Below are positions 45,307-55,679 of a stretch of DNA of 64,000 nucleotides, piece after piece. This stretch comes from Norana najaformis. Taxonomy: Eukaryota; Annelida; Clitellata; Crassiclitellata; Hormogastridae. The translations under genes were made by a program, and so were the position numbers. The DNA lies in NCBI GenBank assembly GCA_964023275.1, contig OZ029921.1, forward strand, positions 8,361,306 to 8,425,305. The letters run 5' to 3'. Under the pieces are notes generated by a model that was not told where the DNA came from, did no database searches, and saw nothing but the letters and a program-made list of their open reading frames with translations. The stretch's first letter is position 1. The number at the start of each line of letters is the position of its first letter.

Positions 45307-47293
45307 TCACAATCACTGTCCTTTGCTCGAGCTTACCGATCAACATCTTCATATCGATTTTTGTTCATAATAGAATCTGGCATTTGGTGCTTCGTATTAT
45401 AACAATTGCAGATTTTTTTATTTTAAAACTTGCCAGCAGCAACAAGTTGTAAAGTGGTGTAGAGTCGTGCGTTGGTTGGAATTGTGGTGCTTCATGTGAA
45501 AATGGAGCTGCACTGTAGAGTTGTTCAGGAGGCATTGTTGTTTGAATGACCACATTCCACCAAAAGGTCGTACAACCTCAGAAGGCAGTCTGCAGTTTGT
45601 AATCATAAATTCTGCATTTCATGAGCACACCAAAACATCTCACTGACAGGAAGTTCATCTTGGTAGGTTCTCAAGGCAGATTCTAGGTCAGGTTTGAACC
45701 TGGTGGTCCAAATGTAAAGACTGACAAGGTACAAGTGATGGCGGTTCATGTGATGACTGTAATAAGTGCCCAATTAGCTTATGTTACCTTCACAGGGTAA
45801 TATTTGCACAATGCAAGTCGTGAAGTCCAGAACCAATGATTTGTGTTTGTGTTGTTTTTATAGTTTACTTTGTCTTGATGTGGATGTAGCTTTTCATACA
45901 TTGAGCTTACCTTACTGTCAGTATTTTGAGCAGACATTTCAACAGCTATTTTGTACTCGAGTTTTTTAGACAGGAATTCTCTGTTTCTTCTTAGCATTTT
46001 TATAATGATTCTTCAGTGAGACTGTTGCTACCGGTTTGGGTGGACCAAACATGAGCAGCTTCTGCATTTGGATCAGAACAAGATCCTATGGATGCTTTTG
46101 ATAAGCCTCAGCTTTGCAACTCAAAAGCAATTCAATATATATGCAATAAATATTGTATATGTAAGTAAATGCATGTATGTGTACATGTATATATTGGCAA
46201 TATAAGGAATGTGCTTGGATGTGTTTGCTTTCCAATAAGCGTTCAGTTAAACGTGCCTGTCTGTGTGCTTGAGTGTCTGCTTGAATGTGTTTTGTGCATG
46301 TCTGCTTCATTGGAGCAATTTTACTTGTTAACTACGTTGCATGTGGTATTTTTACTCAGGTGTCTGTTTCACGATCATTATATTAAATTAAAATTTTAAA
46401 GTGCCTATCAGTTTGAGTAACTTTTGTGTTAGAGAAGTAACGAATGAATGAATGAGTGAACGGACAAATAAAATGACAGACGGCTGACTGACTATCACTC
46501 AGTCAGCCAACTGTCCTTTAATTTTGTGTCTGTCAGCCAGTTAGATACAGAGCCAGGAACAAGCTGGAGGATAGGAGAGGATGGGAGGATAGAAAGAGGA
46601 GCAGATAGGAGGGGGAATAAGAATGTGCTCAGAAGATGACAGATAAGAAAGACAGACTTGCAGACCGACCGACTGGGACAGGCAGCCCTGCCTGAGTGCT
46701 ACTGCTGTGTCGATTTACACTGATTTCAAGTGAACATTAGAACAAAGTCATTCAGCAGACAGACAGTTCTTCAGTCTTCATTGTCTGTCTGCTATTCATT
46801 CGTTTCATCAGGTCACGACACAACATCGCATTTTATAAAAGCTATGGACTCCTACATTATGAAATAGAGAGGAGAGGTGAAAAGAGGGAAGAGAGAAGAC
46901 GAGATGTGGGGAGAGAGAAGATAGGAAAGAAGAGGAGAGGAGAGGAAGACAGACAGAGAATGAAGAGAAGACTCTGATACAGACGGACACACCTAGGGTT
47001 GCAGAACCAACACAAGGACATGTCGAGAGAGATGAGTAGTGATTGTGCAGACCGAGAAATTCTGGCCGCATGAGTGGCGATGGCATACAGCAGCCATATA
47101 CGCTGGCTGCATGCGAACGCAACATGAAAGCCGGTGTTGATGTTGACGTCGATTTAGCCAACAGTCAACTGATGGCCGCTGTTTCTGCATCAGTCCACCA
47201 GTGAAACAAGTTAATATAGCAGCTGGGTTCTGGGCAAGTTACGTCGAGTTTATCAGATAATTTCTAACAGGAGTCGGTCTAATCTGTTCCATC
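45307..47293. other. Flippase 3' UTR and intergenic sequence
   Basis: Follows the ATP11 stop. Candidate AATAAA signals lie at 46145-46150 and 46467-46472. A polypurine tract (GAGAGGAGAGGAAG-like) covers about 46855-46960. No ORF looks real; the minus-strand frame at 46.8-47.2 kb is a product of the polypurine run. Confidence 0.5.
46145..46150 (+). terminator. Candidate polyadenylation signal of the flippase
   Basis: AATAAA about 840 nt after the proposed stop codon, the first in the presumed 3' UTR. A second is at 46467-46472. Neither is proven. Confidence 0.3.
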
Positions 47294-47364
47294 ATGTCGA
47301 TTCTCCTGAGAGCGGGTAAATTCTCTTCTAGGGCGAAGACGGCTGATCACAAGAAGACAAATAA
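47294..47364 (+). CDS. FAIM: Candidate first exon of the FAIM-type gene
   Basis: ATG then [20 protein letters not shown], ending AA|GTGAGT in phase 2, which fits the acceptors at 49116 or 49137. No homology supports it; it could belong to another transcript. Confidence 0.35.
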
Positions 47365-50300
47365 GTGAGTTGAAACTATTGTTACTTTAGTTTGTAAGTT
47401 ACCAATAATATAATTATAGCGCATTTATAGGTCTATATAGTTTCAGGAAGAATGGGAGCGACGATGCTTTTGAAATCCCTCTTCCCAGCTTAGCAAAATG
47501 ACATCACTCAAGAAGTGCGCTTTTACTGGAAATATTCTGGAACGATTTTAACGACAGGCAGGCAGGCAGATTGGAATCGAAGGAACAGGAAATGCAACTA
47601 CAGGAGAAAATATTACTCTTAATCGATTAGCAGTAAGTGGGCGGGCATATATAAGAAAGTAGGACGGATGGAAGAAAGGAAAGATGGACGGACGGAAGGA
47701 AGAACTAACGGAAGGACGGACAAACGGAAGGACGGACACCGCGAAACGAAGCAGGACGTTTTGGCGCCGCCGTCTAGGCGCGGGAAGTTTTGGCGCCGGC
47801 CATTTTGTCGCTTATAAACGCATTTCTCAGTCAGGGTAGTAAACGTAGTACCTAACGGTTGACATTAAATGTTTATTTGTTTTTTCATGCAAAGTTGTGT
47901 TGTTCAATGCCGTAAACGCGCTATCTTTGTTAGGCCTACTTTGCTTTAATGCATTTAGAAATAAACGCAGTATATCAAAGTTTTGATACATTTTTAAATA
48001 AGGGTGGTATCTCAAAGTTGTCGAGGAATGTTCAATGAATATTGTTCAGTGCGTTACGTTTTGGTAAGCTGTACAGTCCATCAGTTCATAAGTCGATCAA
48101 AAAATTATGCGATAGTCCTCCATGGTACTCGACGTTGTAACTCTCAAAAACGGCCGGCGCCAAAACGGCGGTGCCAAAAGGGGGCGCCAAAACGTCACGT
48201 ACCGTGGACGAAAGGACGAATGGACGGACGGAAGGAAGATTAACGGAAGGATGTACGGACGGTCTGTGTGAATAGCAGATTTCATGTGTAGAATCGTTGA
48301 AACTATGAATAAATGTGGCGTTCTTGAAAGACTAATTTTTCAAGCAGAATGACAAACGTCGACATAAACAAGTACACTTCCAGTACAAAGCAATTTCTCA
48401 GTGTGATATATGCGTGTAATTCGCTCTTTGGTGCCGCTTTGCGTTGCGATGGCATCTCATTGGCTGTCGTTTCCATTCCGCATGCAATCAGGAACCGGAA
48501 TCTGTGTCGCTCTTGCGGCCCTGGACCAGACGTTCGTTTCCGCTGGAAACATAGTGCTCAGCTACATCCGGTCGACTATTTGTAGTCGCTAGGGGACGAA
48601 CTTGGCCGTCCTAGAGTGGCGCTCTATCGGGAATTGGTTCCGAATCGGTTCAAAAATCAGACGTCACGCATGACAGGTTTTACGGAAGCTGACGTCAGTG
48701 GCTGGCATTTACCCTGGAACTAGGGACTGGGTTCACGCAGAATAACTGAAGCGTAGGAAAAATAATGGCGTAACATCATGATGTTTTTGTAACGACAAAA
48801 GGAAGCAAACGATAAAAGCATTAATAAAAATATCACGATGATAGCTTCGACAATGATTATGAAGAAGACAGCGTTGATGACGCCGATGATGATATAGATG
48901 ATTACAACACTGATGACGACAGAGATGGTAATAATGGATATCTGTGGAAATAAATAAAACATTTGATGTTAACCGAACTTCACACACCCTTCGAGTTACT
49001 GAATCTGGCACAGCATCAGTTAATGTACAGTAGTCTCTATAAAAGTAAATGTCACAAAAATTCATTGCACTTAAGGCTTTAGCGATTATTGTTTAAGTGT
49101 GGCTTTGTTTCGTAGTGGGTGTGGCCTGTCTTGTAGGCGGAGCAAGTCGCTGACCCCGCCCTACTCGAGCGACTCGACTGTTGTTTGGCACTGGAGTCTC
49201 GATGGACAACAGATGACAATTATGCTAACAAAGGCCAACAACCAGATCTGGTGCAACGGATCAGTCATCCAGTCAAAGGTCAGGAAAGTTCAAAGACGCT
49301 CGGTTCCTATACTTCACCTTTCATACAAGTGTGAGGAATCGTGAAGTTTGATCGCCTAGGCCAGGAAGTGTGATTCACGTTCAAGTAGTTCAAAGCAGAG
49401 GATGCTGGATGTGAGTGAAAATAGGATCTGAAGTGTGTAGGCCTAAGTAAGTAGATGGTGGTACTGTACGTGAAATGAAGAAGGCAACCAACACCATAAA
49501 GAAAAACAGTTATGTGGCCTTCCATGCATGCATTCATATAGCCATGCATAGACTTACATGCAGATAAAGGGCCTACATAAATACATATACATACATATGT
49601 AAAAGCATACGTAAATACACAGGGCTCCTAAATATATGCACACATACATAGGCTATGTAGATACATGCATATATACATAAATACATGCATGCATGCATTC
49701 TCCCATAATGGATGCCTGAATGCTTACACAGTACAAACATACATACATATATAATGTATGTATAATGTATTAATGATACAAAACAAATACAGCTAGGCCT
49801 AGATATGCATGATGCGTACATACATACATGCATACATACATGTACAGATATTCTGGAGCGCAGAGACAGAGACACAGCAAGGAACAGAGATGCAGAGATT
49901 CAGAGATAGAGACAGCAAAACACGAAGATAGATAAACCGATCAAAAAGAGAAAAAATAACAAAAATAACGTGAATAATTGATTCAATTTCCTCAGATCGT
50001 ATATATAAACAGAGAGAGAAAAATGGATGAAAATCCTTGATAGATCTAGGTCAATTTGTTAATGACACAAACACATGTAATAACAGAACCATTAGTTCAT
50101 GCATTTATTCTCTGCCAATTAACAAAAGTCCTTTTTGGCACTCTGGCACTCAATCAGTATATTTAAATGGATATTATTCATCCAGTGCTTTGTTGACACG
50201 TGGTGCTCCGCAGGGTTCTATACTTGGTCCTCTCTTGTTTACATTATACACCACGCCTTTAGGTACACTACTGGACAATCATTCACTGGGATATCATTTC

Positions 50301-53269
50301 TGTGCAGATGATACCCAAATCTACATTTCATTTGACAGTTCGTCTTGCCACTCATCTCTGCAGCATGCATAGGGCGACCTGTATGTATGTGTGTATGTTT
50401 TGTCTGATGCCTTTGAGGAGCTGCAGTCTTGAATTGCAGCGAATAAACTCATCCTTAACCCATCAAAGAATCCTTAAAGCTGGGGACTCACTTGTTGAGT
50501 TGGCTGATGCTGCATGTGACTTGGGCATTGTTTTTGATTCTGCTATGTCTCTCAAACTATGTAAATAGCATTTGTAAATCATCATATATGTTTATTTATG
50601 CAGAATTAGGCATTACGAGGGTTGATCAATAAGTAATGAGAAAAATATATTAGACAGCAAATCTGGACCAAAATTGTTTTACAGTTTTTCAACATAATCT
50701 CCCTGAAGCTCAACACATTTTTCCCAGCGATGTTCAAGTGCTTTTACACCCTCCAGGAAGAAAGTTTTATCCAGCTCCTGAAACCAGTCATTTATGGCAT
50801 GGATAACACTTTCATCAGTGTCAAATTTCTGTCCGCGAAGCGAATCTTTCAGATAACGAAACAGATGGAAGTCAGACGGTGCCAGGTCTGGAGAATAGGG
50901 TGGGTGTTGTAGCAGTTCGAAGCCGCACTCGCGAATTGCAGCCATTGCAACAGACGAGGTGTGAGCTGGAGCATTGTCCTGATGAAACACGATACCTTGA
51001 CGCAACTTCCCTCGACGTTTTTCCTTAATAGCCACGCGAAGTTTTTGGATTAACTGTGCATAGTAGACACCCGTGATAGTCTTTCCACGCTCCAAGAAGT
51101 CAATCATCAAAATACCCTCACTGTCCCAAAATACGGATGCCATAACTTTACCCGCTGATGCAATTTTGCGGAATTTCACCGGTGTCGGGGAATCGACGTG
51201 CTTCCACTCCATACTCTGCAGTTTTGTCTCGGGATCAAAGTGGTGAGCCCAAGTCTCATCCATAGTGACATATCTGCGTAGAAACTTTGCCTGGTCTTCT
51301 CTAAAAAGGTCGAGATTTTCACGAGAAGTTGTTAGTCGGACTTGCTTGTTTTCATGTGTTAACATTCGTGGAACCCATCGAGCACAGACCTTGTTGTACC
51401 CCAAAATGTCTGTAATAATATGATGGGTTGTGCCATACGACAACTTCAAACAATCTGCTACATTTCTAATATTAACCCGCCGATCTGTCTGTATCAGATC
51501 CTGGACGAATTGGACGTTTTCGTTGGTACAGGTCTCAATAGGGCGGCCAGAACGGTGCTCGTCTTCAGTTGATTGCCTACCGCGATTAAATTCAGCTACC
51601 CACCGATAGACTGTAGCCTGTGAAGGGGCATTGTCCCCTAAAACCTTCTTCATGTCCGTTGCAATCTCATTTTGAGTCAATCCTTTTAAATGCAAATATT
51701 TAATAACCGCACGTTTCTCGTTTTTATCCATTATTTACAACAGCCGCTGGGCAGACGGCTTCCGGCAGTTGCCTAGCAACCACAGTAATGGCCCACGTGA
51801 CAATTTAAAAATAAAAACTCTGCTAAATAAGTAAGTTAGTAAATGAAAATAAAAATTCTGCAAAAAACAACTGTCTAATACGTTTTTCTCATTACTTATT
51901 GATCAACCCTCGTATGTCCCCATGTCTTCTGGAATATCCTTGACGAACGTTTTGGTCTCCAGGCGCCTTGCCTACTGTAACTCAATTCTTGTTGGTATCA
52001 AAAAGTCAGATATGCAGAAACTCCAGAGTTCAGAACTCCTTGGCTAGAGCCCTAGCAAATACTTCTAAATATGAGCATAAAACTCCTGCGCTTAAATCTT
52101 CACATAAATTTGGCTTCCTGTTCAGAAAAGGACTTGTTTCAAATTGGGACTTACAGCTTATAAAACATTGAACTCCGGCCAGCCACAATACTTAAAATCA
52201 GCCTTTATTCCCAAGACTCACCATTATTCTGCAAGGTCATCTGATTGTCTTTCTTTAGTCATACCTAGGACTAGAACTGTTCTGGGTAAACGGACTTTTT
52301 CGGTTGCTGGACCTAAATTTTGAAACTCCCTCCCTGTGTCTGTTCGTTCTGCTCAGTTGCTTCTGTGAATTTCGTTTTCAAATTAAAACTTACCTTTTTC
52401 AAATTGCTTATCCACCATCGGCTGCCTCTGTTTTGTGGACTGACCTTCTGGATGTTGACATGATTGCAGCCTGGCGCCATCGGTTGATGCCTTGTGCATC
52501 AAACACTGGCACATTAGAAGTTTTCAATTATTATTATTAATATTGTTGTTATTATTAATTAATTAATTAATTAATTAATTAATCTATCTGTCTGTCTGTC
52601 TATCTATCTATCTACCTACGTATACCTATCTATCTATCTATCTATCTATCTATTATGAAACTTGGTCCTAAGCTTTAGGATTGATTCTGTTGAAGCGCAA
52701 ACACTACAGCAACTCTAAAGCGCAATGGCAGATTCTATACAAGATGGCCAAAGGCCACGCCTTCCAACTGAGCCTTTGATCAAGCAGATGTATTTATCTA
52801 TAATAACAGCCTTAGACGCTAGCGTGAGTGGTCCGGCTGTATGTATGTGATGGTGAACGTTGGCGCTATCTGGCGAATAATTAATATGAGAACAAAAATA
52901 TTGCTTAGAAACGGCGGCGTGTCGGTTACATTTCTCAAAACCGGGGTAGTTTTGCCGAATTAGCGTGCAGATACCTTGCGCCGGAGAGGCTAAGAGACTT
53001 GGATATTGTGCTCACTGTACTGCTTTGTTGTGTAGGTTGATCCAGGTGTTGGAGAGATTAGTTTTACGATTCCATCAACCACTGAAAACTCCTCTTCCGG
53101 CGCTGGAAAAAAAGTCCACGAAATCCGTATACGCAGGGCATCTTCTTCCTTTTCTTCCTCACCCTCTTCCTCGTCCTCTTCCACCCACGGAATATTCGCT
53201 GGTGGTGGAAGCACCTACCGAATGACTGTTGATGACATCATCATTCCAGAACACACCCAAACCGGATGA
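47294..53269 (+). CDS. FAIM: FAIM-type protein (C-terminal FAIM domain), 3-exon model, ~148 aa
   Basis: Fas apoptosis inhibitory molecule 1 is a small cytosolic protein of two beta domains that protects cells from death-receptor killing and from protein aggregation. Exons 49137-49278 and 53036-53269 code its C-terminal domain: [19 protein letters not shown] (in FAIM: DVWCNG), [19 protein letters not shown], and VDDIIIPE (FAIM: IVDNREIPE) near the end. A serine-rich insertion ([14 protein letters not shown]) sits in the loop before the last strand. The start exon at 47294-47364 is a guess from a good donor and matching phase. With it the protein has 148 residues and no N-terminal FAIM domain, which I could not find upstream. 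Intron 2 (3.8 kb) holds LINE B and the mariner. Family call is fairly sure for exons 2-3; gene start is open. Confidence 0.72.
47560..47740. repeat. (GGACGGAAGGA)n minisatellite, left part
   Basis: Irregular GGACGGACGGAAGG repeats in FAIM-type intron 1. The same motif resumes at 48205-48262 on the far side of the MITE-like element, which therefore seems to have inserted into it. Confidence 0.75.
47756..48196. mobile_element. MITE-like element with TTTTGGCGCC arms
   Basis: Left arm GACGTTTTGGCGCC, 19 bp, then TTTTGGCGCCGGCC; right arm is the reverse complement of the same two blocks with slightly different spacing (plus a TTTTGGCACC variant). About 340 bp of AT-richer sequence lies between, with no ORF of note. 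TTTGGCGC matches the E2F consensus TTTSSCGC. Confidence 0.7.
48350..48720. other. CpG-richer stretch in FAIM-type intron 1
   Basis: Holds several CpGs and a reverse CCAAT box (CTCATTGGCTGTCG). It could be a promoter, and would fit a gene start nearer FAIM exon 2 than 47294, but no convincing first exon is seen. Confidence 0.25.
49137..49278 (+). CDS. FAIM: FAIM-type exon 2
   Basis: Codes [20 protein letters not shown] then [14 protein letters not shown]. Two acceptors 21 nt apart (before 49116 and before 49137) are in the same phase, so a seven-residue alternative is possible. Donor AAG|GTCAGG. Confidence 0.78.
49570..49870. repeat. Degenerate (ATAC/ATGC)n low-complexity region
   Basis: Recurring ACATACATAC and CATGCATGCAT runs in FAIM-type intron 2. 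Minus-strand ORFs here are artefacts of the repeat. Confidence 0.75.
50145..50615 (+). mobile_element. LINE B, 5' part, interrupted by mariner
   Basis: Reverse transcriptase pieces: [56 protein letters not shown] (YADD changed to CADD). Continues after the mariner at 51913. Matches the fragment at 10.8-11.1 kb. Confidence 0.88.
50616..51912 (-). mobile_element. Mariner transposon, 1297 bp, apparently intact
   Basis: Inverted repeats begin CGAGGGTTGATCAATAAGTA at both ends, identical for 30 bp, then two mismatches, then a further ten matching bases. A TA dinucleotide flanks each side (50614-50615 and 51913-51914), the expected mariner target duplication. The transposase ORF is uninterrupted. 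It sits inside LINE B, within intron 2 of the FAIM-type gene, antisense to it. Confidence 0.96.
50679..51731 (-). CDS. Mariner transposase (DD34D), 350 aa
   Basis: Cuts and pastes the mariner by binding its inverted repeats and inserting at TA. The N-terminal part (about 1-115) has two helix-turn-helix motifs ([22 protein letters not shown]) joined by an SGRP hook; WVPRML at 119-124 is the conserved linker. Catalytic residues are D158 (TMDETW), D252 (HQDNAPAHT) and D287 (SPDLAPSD), with 34 residues between the last two, the mariner signature. Length 350 is typical of the family (about 345-355). Full length with no stop suggests a recent insertion and possible activity. Start ATG at 51731 lies about 180 nt inside the right end. 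Confidence 0.97.
   Translation of the reverse strand: MDKNEKRAVIKYLHLKGLTQNEIATDMKKVLGDNAPSQATVYRWVAEFNRGRQSTEDEHRSGRPIETCTNENVQFVQDLIQTDRRVNIRNVADCLKLSYGTTHHIITDILGYNKVCARWVPRMLTHENKQVRLTTSRENLDLFREDQAKFLRRYVTMDETWAHHFDPETKLQSMEWKHVDSPTPVKFRKIASAGKVMASVFWDSEGILMIDFLERGKTITGVYYAQLIQKLRVAIKEKRRGKLRQGIVFHQDNAPAHTSSVAMAAIRECGFELLQHPPYSPDLAPSDFHLFRYLKDSLRGQKFDTDESVIHAINDWFQELDKTFFLEGVKALEHRWEKCVELQGDYVEKL
51913..52545 (+). mobile_element. LINE B, 3' part
   Basis: Resumes the reverse transcriptase frame after the mariner ([20 protein letters not shown]), then [13 protein letters not shown] remnants, [18 protein letters not shown], and the terminus GGTTGATGCCTTGTGCATCA, AGAAGTTTTCAATTATTATT. Several stops. 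Confidence 0.85.
52555..52655. repeat. (AATT)n / (TCTG)n / (TCTA)n microsatellite
   Basis: TTAATTAATTAATTAATT passes into CTGTCTGTCTGTC and then CTATCTATCTATC, at the tail of LINE B. Confidence 0.95.
53036..53269 (+). CDS. FAIM: FAIM-type exon 3 with stop
   Basis: Acceptor TTGTGTAG, phase 0. [32 protein letters not shown], the serine run, [17 protein letters not shown], stop TGA at 53267-53269. Confidence 0.82.
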   Translation, partial: VDPGVGEISFTIPSTTENSSSGAGKKVHEIRIRRASSSFSSSPSSSSSSTHGIFAGGGSTYRMTVDDIIIPEHTQTG

Positions 53270-53559
53270 TTAACTGAACCGGTGACGTCATGGCTCAACA
53301 GCAAACGCAGAATCCTCATTTGCTTATATCAATCTTTTATTTCACCAAACAATGGTAGCACAAGACAAGTACATATAACAAATGAAATCAACCCAAAAGG
53401 ACAGTAGACCTGCCCGTGGTAATATACTATAGTTTTTTACCACATAACAGTGAATATACATATGTTATAGTGCAAGAAAATCGCTTACAAATCTGACAAT
53501 ATTATTATCGTTCAGAAGACATTTCTGGAAAAATCACATTCTTCTGGATTCACAACAAT
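53270..53559. other. Flank after the FAIM-type stop
   Basis: Probable 3' UTR. No AATAAA found near; nothing else recognised. Confidence 0.35.
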
Positions 53560-53850
53560 CTTTAACAAACACTCTGTTCGTGTATAAACTGCAATACCGA
53601 CTCAACGCTACTATGACAGATTTTGAATATTTTACAGATTACATTACTGTAGGTGTACTCCAAGGAGTTCAACTCACTGTTGGTAGGACTGACAGCTTCT
53701 AATCCATACAGAAGAAAGGGCTTGCAGTAAGCACTGACCAGATGTACCAGAACAGGCTCACTAAATTTGTAACATTTACTGTACAAGGAGTTAAATGATC
53801 TATAAAACTTGACTCGCATTTCATGCATACTGATTTTATATGACATTATA
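53560..53850 (-). mobile_element. LINE C-terminal fragment (L1-like or other non-LTR)
   Basis: Minus-strand frame of 94 codons: RVKFYRSFNSLYSKCYKFSE, LVSAYCKPFLLYGLEAV, NVICKIFKI. The pattern (F..FN.L.SKC...SE.V..HL...YC.P.LLYG) is the usual segment after the reverse transcriptase core in several invertebrate LINEs. Start and end are lost. Confidence 0.7.
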
Positions 53851-53913
53851 TGATGAATATTTATGTTTTAAATATTTCCAAGGTAAATTGTAAAATGTGA
53901 ATGTTTTTCTATA

Positions 53914-54133
53914 GGGACTGTATGGCCTCGACCCTGCTCATTCTTCAGTAAATGTATTGAGTCAGATTCGTTACCAACTCTGCTCGTTTGAATGGGTGCC
54001 ACGCCATTTAAGGCCCCGTGCTAGACAGAGATTCGAATCTCCGACATTATTGTCACGATCGGTATGCAAACCGGCATCCTCACGCACAGAGGCGCCTTGA
54101 CGTAAGCTTTAACCAATGTAGCTAACCGGGCCA
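53914..54133 (-). mobile_element. SINE-1, complete copy
   Basis: Minus strand starts with a tRNA-like head (GGCCCGGTTAGCTACATTGG, B-box-like GATTCGAATCTC), then GGGGCCTTAAATGGCGTGGC, ACCCATTCAAACGAGC and GAGCAGGGTCGAGGCCATAC. Confidence 0.8.
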
Positions 54134-54689
54134 GTATGGTGTAGGGCACTTTTGTCTTCTGACAAAATTACGCATGGCAGGACAGAGAATAGGATTACCG
54201 TTACTTGTGTTTTCTGAGCATGTCTGATACCTTCTGACCGACTAAGATAACTTGCTCTTCCAAAGGGAACAGAGATTTCTGTTTGAAAGGTAAAGGAGCA
54301 CTTTCAGACGGTCGATCTGTTTCAGAAGACCTCGCAGTGTCTAGTTCTTAATTCACAAGTAATCTAATTTTAAGAGGTCCACTCTTACCTTGTTATGAAT
54401 TACTGACATACTAACATAACATACATATTTCTGACTTTATAAAAAATGCAGTCGTTCGCACAGCTTCGCTTCAAGTCATTGTAGAAATCGGTTAGGGCTA
54501 CCTTGAAATTTAAGACCAGTCTTGCAACTTTCTTCTTCCTATATTTCGATCGTTAAAAGTCGATAATTATCTTGTTCGATGATAGATGGGCACATTGTTA
54601 GAAATTGTTCGCAATTTTACAGATAAATGAAATGTCACCAGAGTTGCCAGAACTTTTCCCGTAAAATTGCGGGCATCTCGTTTGCTCAT

Positions 54690-54865
54690 TTACGGGCGTC
54701 CCGTTATTTCACGGCTATTCTCCGTTTGGTTATTTCACGGCTATTTGGATATTTCACGGCTATTTGGTTATTTCACGGCTATTTGATTATTTTACGGCTA
54801 TTTGGTTATTTTACGGCTATTCTCCGTTTGGTTATTTCACGGCTATTCGGCATATATTTACGGAG
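54690..54865. repeat. ~19-bp degenerate minisatellite (TTATTTCACGGCTATTTGG)
   Basis: About eight imperfect copies of TTATTTCACGGCTATTTGG, some with a TCTCCGTTTGG insertion and T-for-C changes. The ORFs reading FTAI/ISRLFGY repeats here are products of it. Confidence 0.85.
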
Positions 54866-55214
54866 ACGCTTCCTATTTTTACGGCGATTGTTCCTCCCAG
54901 CCCTGGACCTGAGGACAGCTTTCTCCCTCTACCCCTTTGCTATGCCCCTTGGTTGAACATGAGTAATTTTTATGCCATGTAGGCCTGTTCATTTGTAATC
55001 TGAGAGCACTGACGAGGTGGCTTGAAGGGTTCTTTTGAGTCCACATTCGTCTGCTCTGCATCAAAACTATACCCTAAACGGGCTACACCTACAATTACCT
55101 ACAATAAAATTGCATGCGAGTTACTTAGTTTGATGCCAAGTAGACAGTAAACGGAGTTCAAGCTGCTTTTAATATAACCTAAACACAGGCCTTTTATTCC
55201 TATATGAGGCCTGT

Positions 55215-55325
55215 TCCAAATGTTCTGCCCCCAGTTACTGCGCTTCTGAATAAACTGTTTCCAGTGACATAGCTTTCATTGAAAGCTGTAGAAATCTCGA
55301 GCTTACGATTACAACTCGATTACTT
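55215..55325 (+). mobile_element. LINE D 3' end
   Basis: GCGCTTCTGAATAAACTGTT, AAGCTGTAGAAATCTCGAGC, TTACGATTACAACTCGATT. Confidence 0.6.
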
Positions 55326-55410
55326 CACTGCTTGTTGTTATCTTACAAAAATTGTCTTTGTCTATAAACTTCTAAAAATATATGTCTGTGTTCATGTATG
55401 ACTGGAGTTA

Positions 55411-55630
55411 TAGTGGGCCGTGTGTCGCTACATAGTGGGCCGTGTGTCGCTACATAGTGGGCCGTGTGTCGCTACATAGTGGGCCGTGTGTCGCTACATA
55501 GTGGGCCGTGTGTCGCTACATAGTGGGCCGTGTGTCGCTACATAGTGGGCCGTGTGTCGCTACATAGTAGGCCGTGTGTCGCTACATAGTGGGCCGTGTG
55601 TCGCTACATAGTGGGCCGTGTGTCGCTACA
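55411..55630. repeat. 22-bp minisatellite, exactly 10 copies
   Basis: Unit TAGTGGGCCGTGTGTCGCTA + CA repeated ten times without gaps; one unit has TAGTAGGCC. A short (TC)n run follows at about 55650. Confidence 0.98.
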
Positions 55631-55679
55631 TCTCTAACGCTTCGCTCCTCTCTCTCTCTCTCTGTTTTTTAAATCAGGT

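Noticed and set aside
45165..45452. 95-codon ORF with a membrane-like tail as the flippase end
   Set aside because: Its frame does not join exon 28 in phase; the phase-0 frame gives a Ser-rich tail and a stop at 45306.
46808..47161. 117-codon minus-strand ORF
   Set aside because: Ser/Leu/Phe-rich frame made by a polypurine tract; no domain, no start or splice support.
48004..48285. ORFs reading [11 protein letters not shown] and RPFLRVTT
   Set aside because: They run through the MITE-like arm and the GGACGGAAGG repeat.
49573..49875. 100-codon Cys/Tyr-rich minus-strand ORF
   Set aside because: Made by ATAC/ATGC low-complexity sequence.
54030..54133. tRNA gene on the minus strand
   Set aside because: Same reason: tRNA-like head of SINE-1 with a degenerate B box.
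54627..54982. ORFs with ISRLFGYFTAI repeats
   Set aside because: Made by the 19-bp minisatellite.
55411..55630. CRISPR-like array
   Set aside because: The 22-bp units are directly abutting with no spacers, and the DNA is animal; it is a minisatellite.
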